Shown: positions 42,464 to 52,073 of the stretch, piece by piece
Numbering within the stretch: position 1 is the stretch's first letter
Layout of the letters: every line of letters starts with the position of its first letter
Assembly: GCA_009837885.1 (NCBI GenBank)
Contig: VXSP01000009.1
Span: 1-64,000 of the forward strand
Length of the DNA stretch: 64,000 nt
Reading direction: 5' to 3'
From: Holophagales bacterium
Lineage (GTDB): Bacteria; Acidobacteriota; Thermoanaerobaculia; Multivoradales; Multivoraceae
Made by a program: the position numbers and the translations under genes
The notes under the pieces: generated by a model
The model's input: only the letters and a program-made list of their open reading frames with translations
What the model was told of the DNA's origin: nothing
Database searches by the model: none

Positions 42464-43884
42464 TGCTGCTGTTTCTGCGCACGGCGGGACTCGAGCGCGT
42501 CCATTTCGTGGGCATCGGTGGCGCCGGCATGAGCGGGATCGCCGAGATCCTGCTGAACTACCAACTGAAGGTCAGCGGCTCCGACCTGGAGGGGAGCGAA
42601 ACGACCGAGCGGCTCGCGGCGCTCGGCGCGCGAATCGCCATCGGCCACAGCGCCGGGAACATCGATCGCGCCGACCTGGTGGTCATTTCGTCCGCCGTGC
42701 CGGCTGGCAACGAGGAAGTCGTGGCGGCCCGCCGGCGCGGCGTGCCGGTCGTGCGCCGCGCCCAGATGCTCGCCGAACTGATGCGGCTCAAGTACGGCGT
42801 CGCCGTGGCCGGTACGCACGGCAAGACGACGACGACTTCGCTCATTGGCAGCGTGCTGACCGATGCCGGCCTCGATCCCACGGTGATCGTCGGTGGACGC
42901 CTTCGCGTCTCGGGCACCGGCGCCCGCTTCGGCAGCAGCGACTACCTGGTCGCCGAGGCGGACGAATTCGACCGGAGCTTCCTCGATCTGGCGCCGGTGG
43001 TCGCGGTGATCACGAACATCGACGTCGATCATCTCGACACCTACCGCGACCTGGCCGACATCCAGGATGCCTTCGCGAGCTTCGCCGGCCGCGTGCCCTT
43101 CTTCGGCCAGGTGATCGCCTGCGCCGACGACGCGAACGTCCGGGACCTGCTGCCGCGCCTCGCGGACCGGCGGATCGTCACCTACGGCTTCAACCAGGGG
43201 GCGAATCTCCGGGCGCTGGAGGTGTTGGCGACCGGGACGGGCGTCCGGTTCGAGGTCGCCGACGCCCAGCTCGGCCCGCTCGGTGTCCTGGAACTGCCGA
43301 TGCCGGGGCGACACAACGTCCTGAACGCCCTCGCGGCGGTGGCCGCGGCGAGGGCAGTCGGGCTCGACTTCGACGCAACGGCCAGGGCGCTCTCCCGCTT
43401 CCGGGGAGTCCACCGGCGCTTCGAGCGGGTGGGGCGGTGGCGAGGCGCGACGGTGATCGATGATTACGCGCACCACCCGACCGAAGTCGAGGCGACGCTG
43501 AACGCGGCCCGTGAAGTGCTCGATCCCGGCGGCAACGGCGCCCGGACGGTCCGGATACACGCCGTGTTCCAGCCCCACCTGTTCAGTCGCACGCGGGACA
43601 TGGCGGACGATTTCGGCCGCGCGCTGCTGCTTGCCGACAATGTGCTGGTCGCCGACATCTATCCGTCCCGCGAGCGACCCATCCCGGGAGTCGACGCGGG
43701 CCTGGTGGTGGCCGCGGCTACTCGCGCCGGTCATCCCAGCATCAGTGGTTGCGGGCCGTGGCAGGCGGCGGCCGACCGGCTGCGTTCAGAGGTCGGGGAA
43801 GGCGATCTGGTCCTCACGCTGGGAGCCGGCGACATCTACCGGTTGGCTCATCGGCTCGCCGGCGGCGGAGGGGACGTGTCGTGA
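42463..43884 (+). CDS. murC: UDP-MurNAc:L-alanine ligase MurC
   Basis: 473 aa. ERVHFVGIGGAGMSGIAEILL (dinucleotide-fold start), ATP loop VAGTHGKTTTTSL, EADEFDRSFLDL, NIDVDHLDTY, and VIDDYAHHPTEVEATL with FQPHLFSRT in the C-terminal domain. The usual fusion or neighbour MurB is absent. ATG shares a base with the murG stop. Confidence 0.97.
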   Translation: MLLFLRTAGLERVHFVGIGGAGMSGIAEILLNYQLKVSGSDLEGSETTERLAALGARIAIGHSAGNIDRADLVVISSAVPAGNEEVVAARRRGVPVVRRAQMLAELMRLKYGVAVAGTHGKTTTTSLIGSVLTDAGLDPTVIVGGRLRVSGTGARFGSSDYLVAEADEFDRSFLDLAPVVAVITNIDVDHLDTYRDLADIQDAFASFAGRVPFFGQVIACADDANVRDLLPRLADRRIVTYGFNQGANLRALEVLATGTGVRFEVADAQLGPLGVLELPMPGRHNVLNALAAVAAARAVGLDFDATARALSRFRGVHRRFERVGRWRGATVIDDYAHHPTEVEATLNAAREVLDPGGNGARTVRIHAVFQPHLFSRTRDMADDFGRALLLADNVLVADIYPSRERPIPGVDAGLVVAAATRAGHPSISGCGPWQAAADRLRSEVGEGDLVLTLGAGDIYRLAHRLAGGGGDVS

Positions 43885-44822
43885 GTCGCGGGGCGACTCG
43901 CAGGCGGTCGGGCGCTCGCCGTCCGGTGCGCCGCAGACGGCCGCGGCCCGTCGTCTGGCTGGCGTTGGGAGCGGGAAAGGTCCTGCTCGGCATCGCGCCG
44001 GTGGTAGGGGTCGGCGTGTGGCTGGCGACGGCGCCCGTGTTCGACCTCGAACTCGACATCCAGATCGAGGAGGCGGAGCGGGTGTCCGAACAATGGGTGC
44101 GAAGCCGGCTCGCTCCGCTGGAGGGACGGAACCTGCCGCTTCTCTCCCTGGAGCCCGCCGCGCGACGGCTCGACCACGAGTGGATCCGTGAGGCGGAACT
44201 GGTCAAGCGCCTGCCGAACGAACTCACGGTGCGGGTCGTCGAACATCAACCGGCGGCCCTGTTCGCGGCCGGCGACCGTGCGTGGGTGATCGACCGCGAT
44301 GGTCGGGCGATCGTGGCGTGTGACCGGGCACCCGATTTGTGCGACGGTGATCTGGTCAGCGTTTCGATCGAAAGCGCCCTGGCGGGAGAGCGTCCTGGGG
44401 ACGGCCCGGCGCGGAACCCGGGCGCTGGCGCCGGATCGTCCAGAGGAGCTGGCGCGTCCAGGAACGTGCAGGGCGAGGTTCTCGCTCGAACGTTGAAACG
44501 GGCGCTCGATGTGGCCGCCGAAGTCAGGGCGTTCGAGTGGGGACGGCAGGTCCGGGCGGTCGAAGTCATCAGCGACGACGACTACCTGCTCGCATGTACC
44601 GGCCGTCCGGCGACGGTACTCGTTCGCGGCAGCGACCTGACGGCCAAGGCCTCGGTGTTCGAACTGCTGCGCAACGCGATCACGGAACACAACGATCCCG
44701 AAGTCGTGGACCTGCGGTTCAGGGATCGGATCGTCCTGTCGATGGAAGCGCCGGGCGCGCAGATCGCCACGGACACGGAGGTCGCCGCGGGGGTCCGGGA
44801 CGGAGTTCAAGCCCCTTCATAA
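43881..44822 (+). CDS. ftsQ: Cell division protein FtsQ
   Basis: 313 aa. Very basic cytoplasmic tail (RRRSGARRPVRRRRPRP), one membrane helix (VLLGIAPVVGVGVWL), then a POTRA domain (QIEEAERVSEQWVRSRL, LEPAARRLDHEWIREAELVKRLPNELTVRVVEHQPAALF) and a beta domain. A Gly/Ala/Ser/Arg-rich insertion (about residues 170-200) interrupts the beta domain, an oddity of this protein. GTGA overlaps the murC stop. Confidence 0.92.
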   Translation: MSRGATRRRSGARRPVRRRRPRPVVWLALGAGKVLLGIAPVVGVGVWLATAPVFDLELDIQIEEAERVSEQWVRSRLAPLEGRNLPLLSLEPAARRLDHEWIREAELVKRLPNELTVRVVEHQPAALFAAGDRAWVIDRDGRAIVACDRAPDLCDGDLVSVSIESALAGERPGDGPARNPGAGAGSSRGAGASRNVQGEVLARTLKRALDVAAEVRAFEWGRQVRAVEVISDDDYLLACTGRPATVLVRGSDLTAKASVFELLRNAITEHNDPEVVDLRFRDRIVLSMEAPGAQIATDTEVAAGVRDGVQAPS

Positions 44823-44841
44823 CGGGAGAGGACAGAGAGGA

Positions 44842-46092
44842 ATGCCGAAGACGGATACACATGTGGTCGCCATCGACGTGGGCTCGGCGAAGGTCGCCGT
44901 GCTGATCGCCGATCGCACTGAGGTCGACGGAGAACCGGCCCTCAGGATCGTCGGCGTCGGGCGTGCGCCCAACCGCGGCACGCTGAGGGGTCACATAGTG
45001 CACCTCGACGCGACGGTGAGTGCGCTCAAGCGGGCGACCGAGGAGGCGGAGACCATGGCGGGCGTCGAGATCTCCCGTGCCTTCGTCGGCATCGGCGGAT
45101 CCGATCTGCGGTCGGCGAACAGCCACGGCACCGCCTATGTCGACTGTGGCGACCGGGGCATCGCCCGTGCCGACATCGACCTCGTCCTGAACGCCGCTCG
45201 GGGAGTGCCGCTTCCGCCCGACCGGGAGATCCTGCACGCGATTCCGCAGGAGTTCTCGGTCGACGACCACGGCGGCATCGCGGACCCGCACGGGATGCTG
45301 GGCAGCCGGCTGGAAGCCAAGGTTCACCTGGTCATGGGCCATGCGCCGCGCACCAGGACGCTCGTCCGCTGCCTGAACCGCGCCGGCGTGGAGGCCCGGG
45401 AGATCGTCTTCGAACCTCTCGCCACGGCGGAGGCGGTCCTTCTTCCCGACGAGCGCGAACTGGGCGTTCTGTTGCTGGACATCGGGTCCGGAACGTGCGG
45501 CTTCGCGTTTTTCCAGCACGCCGAAGTGCAGTACAGCGGAGTCCTTCCGTTCGGCGCCAGTCACTTCACGGCCGATCTTGCCTCGGTCCTTCGGACGTCG
45601 TTCGCCGGCGCCGAGACGCTCAAGCTGCGGGATGGTTGTTGCCTGGTCGGTCTGGTCGACGGCGACGAGGGACTGGTCGTGCCGAGCGTCGGAGGCGGCA
45701 GCAGCAAGGCGATCGCGCGCGGCAATCTCGCCGAGATCCTGCAGGCCCGCGCCGAGGAGATGTTCCACCTGATTCAGGCCGAGCTCGAGAAGGCCGGGTG
45801 GGCAGATCAGCTTCGCGGCGGACTGGTCCTGAGCGGGGGCGGTTCGAAGCTGGTCGGCCTGCCCGAGCTGGCCCAGCAGGTCTTCTCCTGCGACGTTCGT
45901 TACGGAGTACCGCTCGGTCTCGTGAGCGAGATCGAGGGCCTCACCGACCCGACCTGGGCCACGGCCGCGGGTCTTCTTCGCTATGCGGTCGCCTCCGAGG
46001 AGGCTCGCCAGCCCATTGCGCGCCGCCGCTCGCTGGGCGGCGTGCGCTCGGTGATGGGCAATCTGCGCCAGATGTTCAGCGATCTTGTCTGA
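44842..46092 (+). CDS. ftsA: Cell division actin-like protein FtsA
   Basis: 416 aa. Actin-fold ATPase: phosphate-1 [17 protein letters not shown], 1C domain ([22 protein letters not shown]), phosphate-2 [12 protein letters not shown], and [16 protein letters not shown]. The C-terminal amphipathic helix is [13 protein letters not shown]. It ties FtsZ to the membrane. Preceded by GGAGAGGACAGAGAGG as ribosome site, 19 bases after ftsQ. Confidence 0.96.
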   Translation: MPKTDTHVVAIDVGSAKVAVLIADRTEVDGEPALRIVGVGRAPNRGTLRGHIVHLDATVSALKRATEEAETMAGVEISRAFVGIGGSDLRSANSHGTAYVDCGDRGIARADIDLVLNAARGVPLPPDREILHAIPQEFSVDDHGGIADPHGMLGSRLEAKVHLVMGHAPRTRTLVRCLNRAGVEAREIVFEPLATAEAVLLPDERELGVLLLDIGSGTCGFAFFQHAEVQYSGVLPFGASHFTADLASVLRTSFAGAETLKLRDGCCLVGLVDGDEGLVVPSVGGGSSKAIARGNLAEILQARAEEMFHLIQAELEKAGWADQLRGGLVLSGGGSKLVGLPELAQQVFSCDVRYGVPLGLVSEIEGLTDPTWATAAGLLRYAVASEEARQPIARRRSLGGVRSVMGNLRQMFSDLV

Positions 46093-46132
46093 TTTGAGTT
46101 TGATGAACCAAGGGTTCGAAATGGAGGGAGCC

Positions 46133-47386
46133 ATGATTCTGATGGAAGAACAGCAGCCGACCGAGGTCAATCCGACAGTCGACGGAGAACTCTCGTCCGA
46201 GGACAGCTTCGGACCGGCGAAGATCGTCGTGGTCGGCGTAGGAGGCGGCGGCGGCAACGCCGTCAACCGCATGATCGCCGCCAATCTCGGCGGCATCGAG
46301 TTCATCGCCGCCAATACCGATCTTCAGGCTCTGCGGCGTTGCGAAGCGTCGACGAAGCTGCAGCTCGGGCGCAAGATCACCCGCGGCCTGGGCGCCGGCG
46401 CCGATCCGGAGGTCGGCCGCAACTCGGCGCTCGAGGACACGGACAAGATCCTCGACATGCTGAACGGGGCGGACATGGTGTTCCTGGCCGCCGGCCTCGG
46501 CGGCGGCACGGGCACCGGCGCGGCGCCCATCATCGGCTCGCTCTCGGCGGAAGTCGGCGCCCTGACGGTCGCGGTGGTCACGAAGCCGTTCGCGTTCGAG
46601 GGCCGGCGCCGGATGCTGCTGGCGGAACGCGGGCTCGAGGAGCTGCACAAGGCGGTCGACACGGTGATCGCGATACCGAACGAGCGGCTGCTGAGCTTCG
46701 TGGACCGGGGCACGTCTCTCGCAGACGCCTTCGTGACCGCGGACGACGTTCTGCGGCAGTCGGTCCAGGGCATCAGCGACCTGATCACGATGCCGGGCGA
46801 GGTGAACGCCGACTTCGCCGACGTGCGGGCGATCATGTGCGGTCAGGGCATCGCCGTGATGGGCACGGGCGTGGCCTCGGGTGACAGCCGGGCTCTCGAA
46901 GCGGCGCAGCGGGCGGTGTCGTCACCCCTGCTCGAGGATGCTTCGATCGAGGGCGCCAAGGGCTGTCTGATCAACATCACCGGTGGCAGCTCGCTGACCC
47001 TCCACGAGGTGGCAGAGGCGGCCAGCACGATCTCCGACGCGGTCGACCCCGACGCGACGATCATCTCGGGTCTCGTGGTCGACGGGACGATGGACGAAGA
47101 GGTGAAGGTGACCGTGATCGCCACCGGCTTCTCCGAGGACCGGCAGCCGCGCGACGGCGCCGGGGTCCAGGCCGCCGAGGCCGGAGCGGCCGCCCCGGCC
47201 GACCCGAACCTGGCCGATGCCACTCCCGGAAACGAGGGGGCCGGCGAGGAGGAAGCCGGCAAGGGCGAGTTCCGCGATCGGATGCTGGCCGAGCACCACA
47301 AGATCGATCCGGGCGGCTACGGCCCCAACTGGAGGAACGTCGACGACTACGACATTCCGACGGTGCTGCGCAAACAGATGGACTAG
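46133..47386 (+). CDS. ftsZ: Cell division GTPase FtsZ
   Basis: 417 aa. Glycine-rich [15 protein letters not shown], tubulin signature GGGTGTG (residues 123-129), T7-loop NADFADVR, an acidic/Ala-rich linker, and the C-terminal peptide [12 protein letters not shown] that binds FtsA. I chose ATG 46133 because GGAGGGAG lies 2-9 bases upstream. Earlier in-frame starts exist back to TTG 46085, which overlaps ftsA and would add a non-conserved N-terminus. Confidence 0.96.
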   Translation: MILMEEQQPTEVNPTVDGELSSEDSFGPAKIVVVGVGGGGGNAVNRMIAANLGGIEFIAANTDLQALRRCEASTKLQLGRKITRGLGAGADPEVGRNSALEDTDKILDMLNGADMVFLAAGLGGGTGTGAAPIIGSLSAEVGALTVAVVTKPFAFEGRRRMLLAERGLEELHKAVDTVIAIPNERLLSFVDRGTSLADAFVTADDVLRQSVQGISDLITMPGEVNADFADVRAIMCGQGIAVMGTGVASGDSRALEAAQRAVSSPLLEDASIEGAKGCLINITGGSSLTLHEVAEAASTISDAVDPDATIISGLVVDGTMDEEVKVTVIATGFSEDRQPRDGAGVQAAEAGAAAPADPNLADATPGNEGAGEEEAGKGEFRDRMLAEHHKIDPGGYGPNWRNVDDYDIPTVLRKQMD

Positions 47387-47501
47387 TTGAGTTAGCCGAG
47401 GGCCTGTTCCGGCGACGCCTACCGGTCGCTGTCTTCGAAGTCATCGAACGGCACGGCTTGGTGGGGTACCGGGGAGCGCGAGCCCGCGAAGCGGGAACGT
47501 C
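47387..47501. other. Region after ftsZ
   Basis: No gene supported. A small hairpin CCCGC-GAA-GCGGG (47483-47495) is followed by AACGTCTT; it is a weak candidate for the end of dcw transcription, without a T run. Confidence 0.35.
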
Positions 47502-47828
47502 TTGGCGCTGGAACTCGAGGGTGCCAATCCGCTCGTGCCACTCGTGTTGCTGCCGGAGGAGTTCGTGACGATCAACGCCAGCGTGGAGCTGGACTTCCGG
47601 ATTTCTGACACGGAGGGACTGGTCATCGACGGCGAGATAGCGCATGACTGCATGCCGGCCTTTGAGCTCTACGTCGATGGAACGGCGGCGTACACTTGGG
47701 CGCCGTCGACCGCTACGCTAGGGAGTTTGGGCCGGATCGGAGTCTGTCTAGCTCCCCCCAAGAACGAACGCGGGAGCTTCCAATGCACCAAGGACTCCCA
47801 AGGAGGGTTCACGTGTCGCGGACAATAG
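47502..47828 (+). CDS. Small hypothetical protein in the ftsZ-argS island
   Basis: 108 aa from a TTG. Slightly acidic, with strand-like segments (FVTINASVELDFRISDTEGLVIDGEI) and four Cys. No signal peptide and no recognised domain. It overlaps the next gene by 16 bases. It may be the broken end of a larger secreted protein or a chance frame; codon choice is less GC-biased than in the dcw genes. Confidence 0.35.
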   Translation: MALELEGANPLVPLVLLPEEFVTINASVELDFRISDTEGLVIDGEIAHDCMPAFELYVDGTAAYTWAPSTATLGSLGRIGVCLAPPKNERGSFQCTKDSQGGFTCRGQ

Positions 47829-49483
47829 GGAGATTACGAAGACAGGCGTCGTGGGCTGATCCGAGGGCGACCGTCCGCGCGTGGATGCGTGGAGTCGCGA
47901 CGGCCGTGCTGCTGATGTTCGTGGTGCATTCTCCAGGCGCCGCTGTTAGCGACTGGGTGCTCCAGGCGCTTCTTTCCGAGGATGCGGCGACCGTGGAAGA
48001 GGCGGTGCCGAAGCTGTCGGACGCGCTCTACGGCCCGTCCGCTAGTGGCCCGTGGACGGCCGAATCCGTCGGTGCCCTGTTTCGAGACGACGTGGACGTT
48101 TCATCGTGGTTTGGCGAGGTTCTGGCTAGGGGCCTTCCCGACGCGCGGGAGGCCGCTGGCTGGTCTCTCTTGCTTTTTTCGCAGGTCTTCTTTTTCACGG
48201 ATTTGATCGAGTTTGCGGCGGAGAACCACAGGTCCGCCGAGGAGATCTTCGAGGACTGGCCCGACGACAACTGGTTTCCGACGATGGAAGATCTGCGCAG
48301 CCAGGGGGGCTCCTTCGGGCTGTTGGCGGAGTTGTCGGAAAGCGTGACGGACGACGAGGCCAGACGCCTGGCGCTTGTGTTCGCTAGCCAGATGAAGCGG
48401 GTTCAGGCGGCCCTCCCCCGGCTCATCGAGGAAGAGCACGAGAGGAGGCGGCGCTCGGGAACCATCGGTTCCGATGAAGTGCTTGGCCTTCTTCTCCACA
48501 GCCTCGCCCCCTTGCAGAGATATGTGGGTACGGAAGAAGCACGTGTCGTCGCCTGGACGAAGTGGATGGAAGAACGCGAGGCTCAGGGGCTTCCCACGAA
48601 GGTGGTCGGAGTCGAGGCGCCATGGAACCTGTTCGGCATGGGCATAGCGTACGAGCTCGGCGAGTCCGCCATTCCGGTCGAGGGCCGGAAACTCGCGCCC
48701 GGGGTCCGGCGAGCGGCCCTGGCGCTGACCGCTGAACCCTCGACGGAGCCATGGCCTAGTGCCCGGGGCAAGATCTTCGAGGGCGAGGAGACCGTCGACG
48801 GCCTGGAGGCTGCGGTGTCGCTCCTGGCGAACGAACGGCCTTTGGCTGAGGAGGCCGGGAGGCGCATCTTCGACCTCTACTGCGGGTCGCTCGACGGCGA
48901 CTGTTTCGAGAAGCTGAACCTGCTGTACGCCGGGCCTGACGATCCGTCCTTGCGCTCGATCGAGGCGGATGTCGGCAGGCGCGTGGTGGAATCGCTCGTC
49001 GGCCTCTTGGAGGAGAAGGAACGGCACTGCGACGTGCTGGCGGAGTGCGACGATGCTGACTGCACGACCGTGCTCCGCGTGATGTCGAAGGCGGAGTCGC
49101 TGAATCTTGCCCAGCGCCTCGGCCCGGATCTTCGAGAAGCCTGGATTGGCTCAAGCGAGGGAGCTTGGCGCCTCGCGGAAGGCGAAACTCAGTTTCGCCT
49201 AGTGGTTCCAGTCCGGGAGCGGATCGGTTCGATCGGCGAAGAGTTGCAGGAAGTCCTTGCTCTCGTCGAACGGCTGGACACCATCCCTAGCCCGGTCCTC
49301 GACGGCGTGTTCGCGTTCTGGTCGGCGGAGCGGTTCCCGGAGGCGCGCCGGATTCTCGAGGAAAACGACTGGCTGGGGCCTGAGGCCACGGCCGTGTCGT
49401 TGGCGCAGAGAGTGGGGGCTGGAGCCGGGCCGGGTCCGAGGCGCCGCATCGGCGTGGCGGAGCTCTGCGAAGGGCGCCTCTGA
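47813..49483 (+). CDS. Large helical protein of unknown function with signal anchor
   Basis: 556 aa. GTG start at 47813 is fixed by a perfect AGGAGG at 47801-47806; the frame continues further upstream but without support. Basic n-region, then a hydrophobic segment (GVATAVLLMFVVHSPGAAV, about residues 30-48) that ends in a possible signal cleavage site. The mature part is rich in Glu, Leu and Arg and mostly helical, with several Trp (PDDNWFPTM, EEARVVAWTKWMEE). A cluster of Cys (YCGSLDGDCFEK, HCDVLAECDDADC) in the second half suggests disulfides outside the cytoplasm. I recognise no domain. T-rich codon runs (TTGCTTTTTTCG) set it apart from its neighbours. Confidence 0.7.
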   Translation: MSRTIGRLRRQASWADPRATVRAWMRGVATAVLLMFVVHSPGAAVSDWVLQALLSEDAATVEEAVPKLSDALYGPSASGPWTAESVGALFRDDVDVSSWFGEVLARGLPDAREAAGWSLLLFSQVFFFTDLIEFAAENHRSAEEIFEDWPDDNWFPTMEDLRSQGGSFGLLAELSESVTDDEARRLALVFASQMKRVQAALPRLIEEEHERRRRSGTIGSDEVLGLLLHSLAPLQRYVGTEEARVVAWTKWMEEREAQGLPTKVVGVEAPWNLFGMGIAYELGESAIPVEGRKLAPGVRRAALALTAEPSTEPWPSARGKIFEGEETVDGLEAAVSLLANERPLAEEAGRRIFDLYCGSLDGDCFEKLNLLYAGPDDPSLRSIEADVGRRVVESLVGLLEEKERHCDVLAECDDADCTTVLRVMSKAESLNLAQRLGPDLREAWIGSSEGAWRLAEGETQFRLVVPVRERIGSIGEELQEVLALVERLDTIPSPVLDGVFAFWSAERFPEARRILEENDWLGPEATAVSLAQRVGAGAGPGPRRRIGVAELCEGRL

Positions 49484-49499
49484 CCTCTTGAAGGGGCCC

Positions 49500-49953
49500 G
49501 CGACCCAACGCCCTGACGGCGACGGGCGCCCTGGGCATCCAGTCGTACTTCCTGCCGGACCTGAGGGTGGTGGACGGGCATGGCCTGGTGGACGCGGTGG
49601 GTGGCGCGCAACCCGGTGGTCCGACCCAACCGCGAGCGACTGATGGCGCACGACCGGAGGCCTCCGCCGCCGCCGCCGCTGCGCGCGTCGCCGACGCGCA
49701 GACTTCGGAGGCCGGCCTGTTCTTCTTCTTTGCGCCAGCGAACCTGGAGGTCCTGGTCAAGGTGCTGGACGGTTGCGATGTGAACGGCCATCACTGGGTC
49801 TCCGCGGCTTCCGCGACCGACATGGGACTCGATCTGGTGGTGCGCGACCTGAGGAGTGGAGCGAAACGCCGCTACGTGAAGGCGGCGGGTGAGCCGGAGG
49901 CCTTCACGGACACGTCCGCGTTTCGCTCGGCGTGCGTCGGCGAAGCGTCGTAG
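49500..49953 (+). pseudogene. Remnant of a secreted-protein C-terminal domain
   Basis: The frame is open after a TGA just upstream (best internal start GTG 49567, 128 aa) and has no signal peptide or complete N-terminus. Its last 75 residues (FFFFAPANLEVLVKVLDGCD, then NGHHWVSAASATDMGLDLVV, RSGAKRRYVKAAGEP, TDTSAFRSAC) look like a small beta domain I have seen repeatedly at the C-termini of large secreted proteins of Acidobacteriota-like genomes. That comparison is from memory, not a search. Two Cys (in DGCD and SAC) frame it. The rest of the parent gene is absent, so I call it a fragment. Confidence 0.45.
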
Positions 49954-50048
49954 CCGAGAGCAAGTGGCCGGAGTAGAGCCGATCGCCTGGCCCTACAGAT
50001 CTGGTGTCGTGCCTGGAGTGCCGGACGGCGGGGGAACGTGCGACGGGC

Positions 50049-51989
50049 CTACATCCGCTCGGGCAGCGGCACGCCCAAAATCGCGCCGAGCGCCTCGAGT
50101 GAGCGCTCGAAGACCTGGGTCACCGCGAGCCGGGCATCCCGGAGGTCCGCGTCCTGTTCGTGCAGGATGGGATGGCGGTGGTAGATCGCGTGGAACTTCT
50201 GGGCCATGTCGACTGCGTGCCGGGCGATGAGGGAGAGTTCGAGCGTCGCCGCCGCCCGTTCGACGACTTCCTGGCACTGGGAAGCGAGCAGCACGAGGTC
50301 CCAGAGGTCGTCGGACCAGACGCCGGCGGGCAGGCTGGCGACGCGGCTCCCGGGGACCTCCTCCGCCAGACCCTCCTCGCGCAGGCGGCGGCGGATGTTC
50401 CTGGCGCGCACGATGGAGTACTGGAGATAGGGGCCCGACTCGCCTTCGAACGAGGTGGCGTCGTCGATGTCGAAGGCGATCACGCGCGTGGTCGTGGCGC
50501 GGGCCATGAAGAAGCGCAGCGAAGCCGTGGCGATCTGGCGGGCCAGGACGCCTATGTCCTCGCCGGCCGCCTCGCCGTCGCCGTCGGCGGCCCGCCGCTC
50601 CAGGATCTCGTCCCTGCTCTTCGCTTCGAGCTGATCGAGCAGGTCGTCCGCCTTGACGCCGATGCCCTTCCGGCCCGACATCTCGAGCCTCGCATCGCCT
50701 GAGAACCCCAGGCGCTCGGCGGTCTTCGCCGACAGGGCGACCATCTCGTACGCGAAGTGGATGCTGGCCCGGGCCTCGTCCTGGTGTCCGAGCGCTTCCA
50801 GGCCGGCGCGGACGATGCGCTGCAGGTAGGCCTGCCGCGCGTCGATCACGTTGATCACGCGGGAGCCCTCTCCGAACCGCTCCCTGTCATCGTCGCCGGC
50901 GTCCGGTTCCGCCGGCGCGGTCTCCCATAGCGGACCGCCGTCGAACCGGGCGTACTCGAAGTCGCGTCCCAGCAGGCCGAACTTCCAGAGCTGGTAGGCG
51001 ATGTCCTTGCCGACGTAGGTCACCGTGCCGTCGGAGCGGACGATCACCTTGTCCGGGTCCTCCAGGCCCTGGAACTCCTCGCTGTCGGCCAGCGGCATGA
51101 CCCAGCAGCCGGCGTTCTTGCCGCTCTCTTCGAACCGGACGGCCCCGGTCTCCTTCAACTGCTCGAAGGCGGCGACGAAGAAGTCCAGGCGGAGAATCTC
51201 GCTCTCGCGGGTCAGCAGGTCGTAGTCGATGTCGATGCGGGCCATCGTGGCGAGATGCCGAATGACGATCCGCCGGGCGACGAGCCGGCCGGCCTCGGCG
51301 CGCCGGCCCTCTCCCGCTTCCAGTGCGTGGAGGGTGCGCCGGCGGAGTTCGAGCCGCTGCGGATCGCCTTCGTACCAGCGGCCAACCTCGCTGTAGATGT
51401 CCCAGCAGACGTAGTCGAACGGCTCGGGCAGAGCCTCGATATCGGCGACCGAGCAGCCGCGCAGGTCGAGGAAACCGACGACGACGTCGGCGACCTGCAC
51501 GCCGGTGTCGTCGATGTAGTTCTGGACTTCCGTGGTCTGGCCGAGGCGGCGGAGCGCCCGCGCCAGGACGTCGCCGAGCACGGCGTTGCGCAGATGGCCG
51601 ATGTGCGCCGCCTTGTTCGGATTGATGTTCGTGTGTTCGACGATCACCTTGGCCTGGGAGTCGACGGCCGCGGATCGCGCCACAGGATCCGCGTCGATCA
51701 TCGCGGCTGCGAACCGGCTCCTGCCGAGGTGGAAGTTGACGTAGCCGGCGCCTTCGACCGTCACCCGCTCGAAACCCTCGGGCAGCTCGAGACACTCGAC
51801 GAGGCGCTCCGCGATCTTCCGTGGCGCCTGGCGCAGCTCGCGCGCGAGGTGCAGGGCGCAGGGGCTCGCGAGGTCGCCCAGACGACGTTGAGGCGGCACT
51901 TCGACCACCGGGTCGTGATCGAGTCCGAAGGCCCGCGAGAGGGCGCTCCGCAGCGCGCCGGCGACGATGGTTCTTTCGCGCTGCAGCAT
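50049..51989 (-). CDS. argS: Arginyl-tRNA synthetase
   Basis: 646 aa class I aminoacyl-tRNA synthetase. N-terminal tRNA D-loop recognition domain (residues 1-110, GYVNFHLGRSRFA), HIGH motif at 129-132 in NINPNKAAHIGHLRNAVLGD, and the KMSK-equivalent EMSGRKGIGVKADDLLDQ. The C-terminal anticodon-binding domain runs from ESGPYLQYSIVRARNIRRRL to VFERSLEALGAILGVPLPERM. It is transcribed against the ftsZ-side island. Confidence 0.97.
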   Translation of the reverse strand: MLQRERTIVAGALRSALSRAFGLDHDPVVEVPPQRRLGDLASPCALHLARELRQAPRKIAERLVECLELPEGFERVTVEGAGYVNFHLGRSRFAAAMIDADPVARSAAVDSQAKVIVEHTNINPNKAAHIGHLRNAVLGDVLARALRRLGQTTEVQNYIDDTGVQVADVVVGFLDLRGCSVADIEALPEPFDYVCWDIYSEVGRWYEGDPQRLELRRRTLHALEAGEGRRAEAGRLVARRIVIRHLATMARIDIDYDLLTRESEILRLDFFVAAFEQLKETGAVRFEESGKNAGCWVMPLADSEEFQGLEDPDKVIVRSDGTVTYVGKDIAYQLWKFGLLGRDFEYARFDGGPLWETAPAEPDAGDDDRERFGEGSRVINVIDARQAYLQRIVRAGLEALGHQDEARASIHFAYEMVALSAKTAERLGFSGDARLEMSGRKGIGVKADDLLDQLEAKSRDEILERRAADGDGEAAGEDIGVLARQIATASLRFFMARATTTRVIAFDIDDATSFEGESGPYLQYSIVRARNIRRRLREEGLAEEVPGSRVASLPAGVWSDDLWDLVLLASQCQEVVERAAATLELSLIARHAVDMAQKFHAIYHRHPILHEQDADLRDARLAVTQVFERSLEALGAILGVPLPERM

Positions 51990-52073
51990 CGGGGGCGCAG
52001 CCTATACCTCCCGGGTGGCGCGATCCGTGCCGGACGGGTTGAGCCAGAATACGGACGTGCGAGGATCGACGCC

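Noticed and set aside
51255..52073. Upstream extension of the LmbE-GT2 fusion gene antisense to argS
   Set aside because: ArgRS motifs occupy the other strand, and the extension has no signal peptide or domain.
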